DNA of 7,132 bases, taken from contig CAITEL010000190.1 of the NCBI GenBank assembly GCA_903891375.1, forward strand, positions 1 through 7,132. Direction: 5' to 3'. This DNA is from an uncultured Neisseriaceae bacterium. Lineage in GTDB: Bacteria; Pseudomonadota; Gammaproteobacteria; Burkholderiales; UBA11063. The position numbers and the translations under genes were made by a program. This document shows positions 6,853-7,132 of this stretch, piece after piece (position 1 is the first letter of the stretch; every line of letters begins with the position of its first letter). The notes beneath the pieces are model-generated. The model worked only from the letters and a program-made list of their open reading frames with translations. It did not search any database and was not told the DNA's origin.

Positions 6853-6890
6853 TAACCACACCCCCCTCTCCACCCATATATTTTACTAAC
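6853..6890 (+). other. C-rich, G-free tract after the permease stop codon
   Basis: These 38 nt contain 17 C and no G, including a run of six C (6861-6866), in an otherwise AT-rich window. A C-rich, G-poor unstructured RNA just after a stop codon is the classic composition of a Rho loading site. It could serve to end permease transcription before nagB. This is a compositional argument only. Confidence 0.35.
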
Positions 6891-6902
6891 GATTGTAGTA
6901 CT
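6887..6902 (+). repeat. 16-bp direct repeat, copy 1
   Basis: TAACGATTGTAGTACT matches the sequence at 6998-7013 with one mismatch (T at 6896 against G at 7007). The copies are 111 bp apart. The second copy ends directly at the nagB start codon and contains its ribosome site; in copy 1 that GGAG is GTAG. It may be a regulator site or a relic of a local duplication. Confidence 0.5.
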
Positions 6903-6910
6903 TGGACGAA

Positions 6911-6939
6911 TTGGGTACTGCATTGCTAAATTTTATATT
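6911..6939 (+). promoter_or_regulatory. Candidate promoter for nagB
   Basis: TTGGGT (6911-6916), a 17-nt spacer and TATATT (6934-6939, five of six) would start transcription near 6946. The transcript would then include the hairpin at 6956-6986 in the nagB leader. The -35 is weak. No alternative promoter fits between the hairpin and the ATG. Confidence 0.35.
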
Positions 6940-6955
6940 GCACTGCACCTACATG

Positions 6956-6996
6956 CGCTAGTAATTTCAGTGTAGAATTACTAGCGTAATTTTTTT
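6956..6996 (+). terminator. Perfect 11-bp hairpin with U-run before nagB
   Basis: CGCTAGTAATT (6956-6966) and AATTACTAGCG (6976-6986) pair perfectly around a 9-nt loop and are followed by TAA and seven T (6990-6996). It can end permease transcripts (107 nt after the stop codon) or act as an attenuator in the nagB leader, whose ribosome site begins 10 nt after the U-run. The TAA between stem and U-run and the AT-rich upper stem make it weaker than the terminator at 3219. Confidence 0.7.
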
Positions 6997-6997
6997 A

Positions 6998-7013
6998 TAA
7001 CGATTGGAGTACT
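6998..7013 (+). repeat. 16-bp direct repeat, copy 2 (contains the nagB ribosome site)
   Basis: TAACGATTGGAGTACT is the partner of 6887-6902. Its GGAG (7006-7009) is the Shine-Dalgarno sequence of nagB, only 4 nt before the ATG, a slightly short spacing. A protein or RNA recognising the repeat here would block translation or elongation. Confidence 0.5.
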
Positions 7014-7132
7014 ATGCGCTTATTGATATCAAAGCATGGTGTAGGTAAGTGGGCAGCGTATTATTTATGTAAAGAACTAATCAGTTTTAAACCGAGTAAA
7101 ACCAAACCTTTCATATTAGCTCTTCCTACTGG
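7014..7132 (+). CDS. nagB: Glucosamine-6-phosphate deaminase, 5' part (runs off the window)
   Basis: NagB converts glucosamine 6-phosphate to fructose 6-phosphate and ammonia in the cytoplasm, the last dedicated step of N-acetylglucosamine use. The 39 complete codons visible begin MRLLI, continue with VGKWAA (10-15) and FKP (25-27), and end PFILALPT before a partial Gly codon. E. coli NagB has MRLI, VGKWAA, FKP and PFVLGLPTGG in the same order, with an N-terminus two residues longer. The LPTG stretch is the beginning of the phosphate-binding loop region. Full-length NagB is about 266 residues, so most of the gene lies outside. GGAG precedes the ATG by 4 nt. The hairpin and duplicated 16-mer just upstream suggest control at the leader. 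Assignment rests on a short but distinctive match. Confidence 0.85.
   Translation, partial: MRLLISKHGVGKWAAYYLCKELISFKPSKTKPFILALPT

Overview
The window looks like a chromosomal segment of a low-GC proteobacterium, most likely beta or gamma. Three things point there. The tRNA genes encode their own CCA ends. The tRNA order Gly(GCC)-Cys(GCA)-Leu(TAA) matches the glyW-cysT-leuZ cluster of Escherichia coli. Recognisable class II fumarase (fumC) and glucosamine-6-phosphate deaminase (nagB) genes have proteobacterial-type sequences. Protein-coding and intergenic DNA is clearly AT-rich, and promoters follow the sigma-70 pattern. I cannot name the species.

Layout, left to right. Positions 1-372 hold a near-consensus promoter and a three-tRNA operon. 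Positions 373-622 are AT-rich spacer with a perfect 16-bp palindrome followed by a good promoter (TTGACA, 17 nt, TAGAAT). That promoter appears to drive a tiny lipoprotein gene (62 aa) and a large exported Gly/Ser/Asn/Thr-rich, cysteine-containing protein (766 aa). The pair ends at a very strong terminator (3219-3259). Next comes a strong extended -10 promoter followed by only two tiny overlapping ORFs (28 and 20 codons), which run tail-to-tail into fumC.

The minus strand carries fumC (3461-4861), full length but interrupted by one in-frame TAG at a conserved aromatic (Trp) position, and then a half-size EamA/DMT membrane protein (5019-5447). Divergent from the latter is a 433-aa, roughly 12-TM permease (5548-6849) that resembles GntP-type carriers of the ion transporter superfamily. 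The 164-bp gap after the permease holds a G-free, C-rich tract, a duplicated 16-mer and a perfect 11-bp hairpin with a U-run. It is followed at once by the 5' end of nagB, which runs off the window.

Functionally this is mostly ordinary chromosome: translation (tRNAs), the TCA cycle (fumC), amino-sugar catabolism (nagB) and transport. Four items deserve a second look: the amber-interrupted but otherwise undamaged fumC; the lipoprotein/exoprotein pair; the strong promoter that serves only micro-ORFs; and the hairpin wedged against the nagB start. I did not find convincing evidence of a wholly new multi-gene system.
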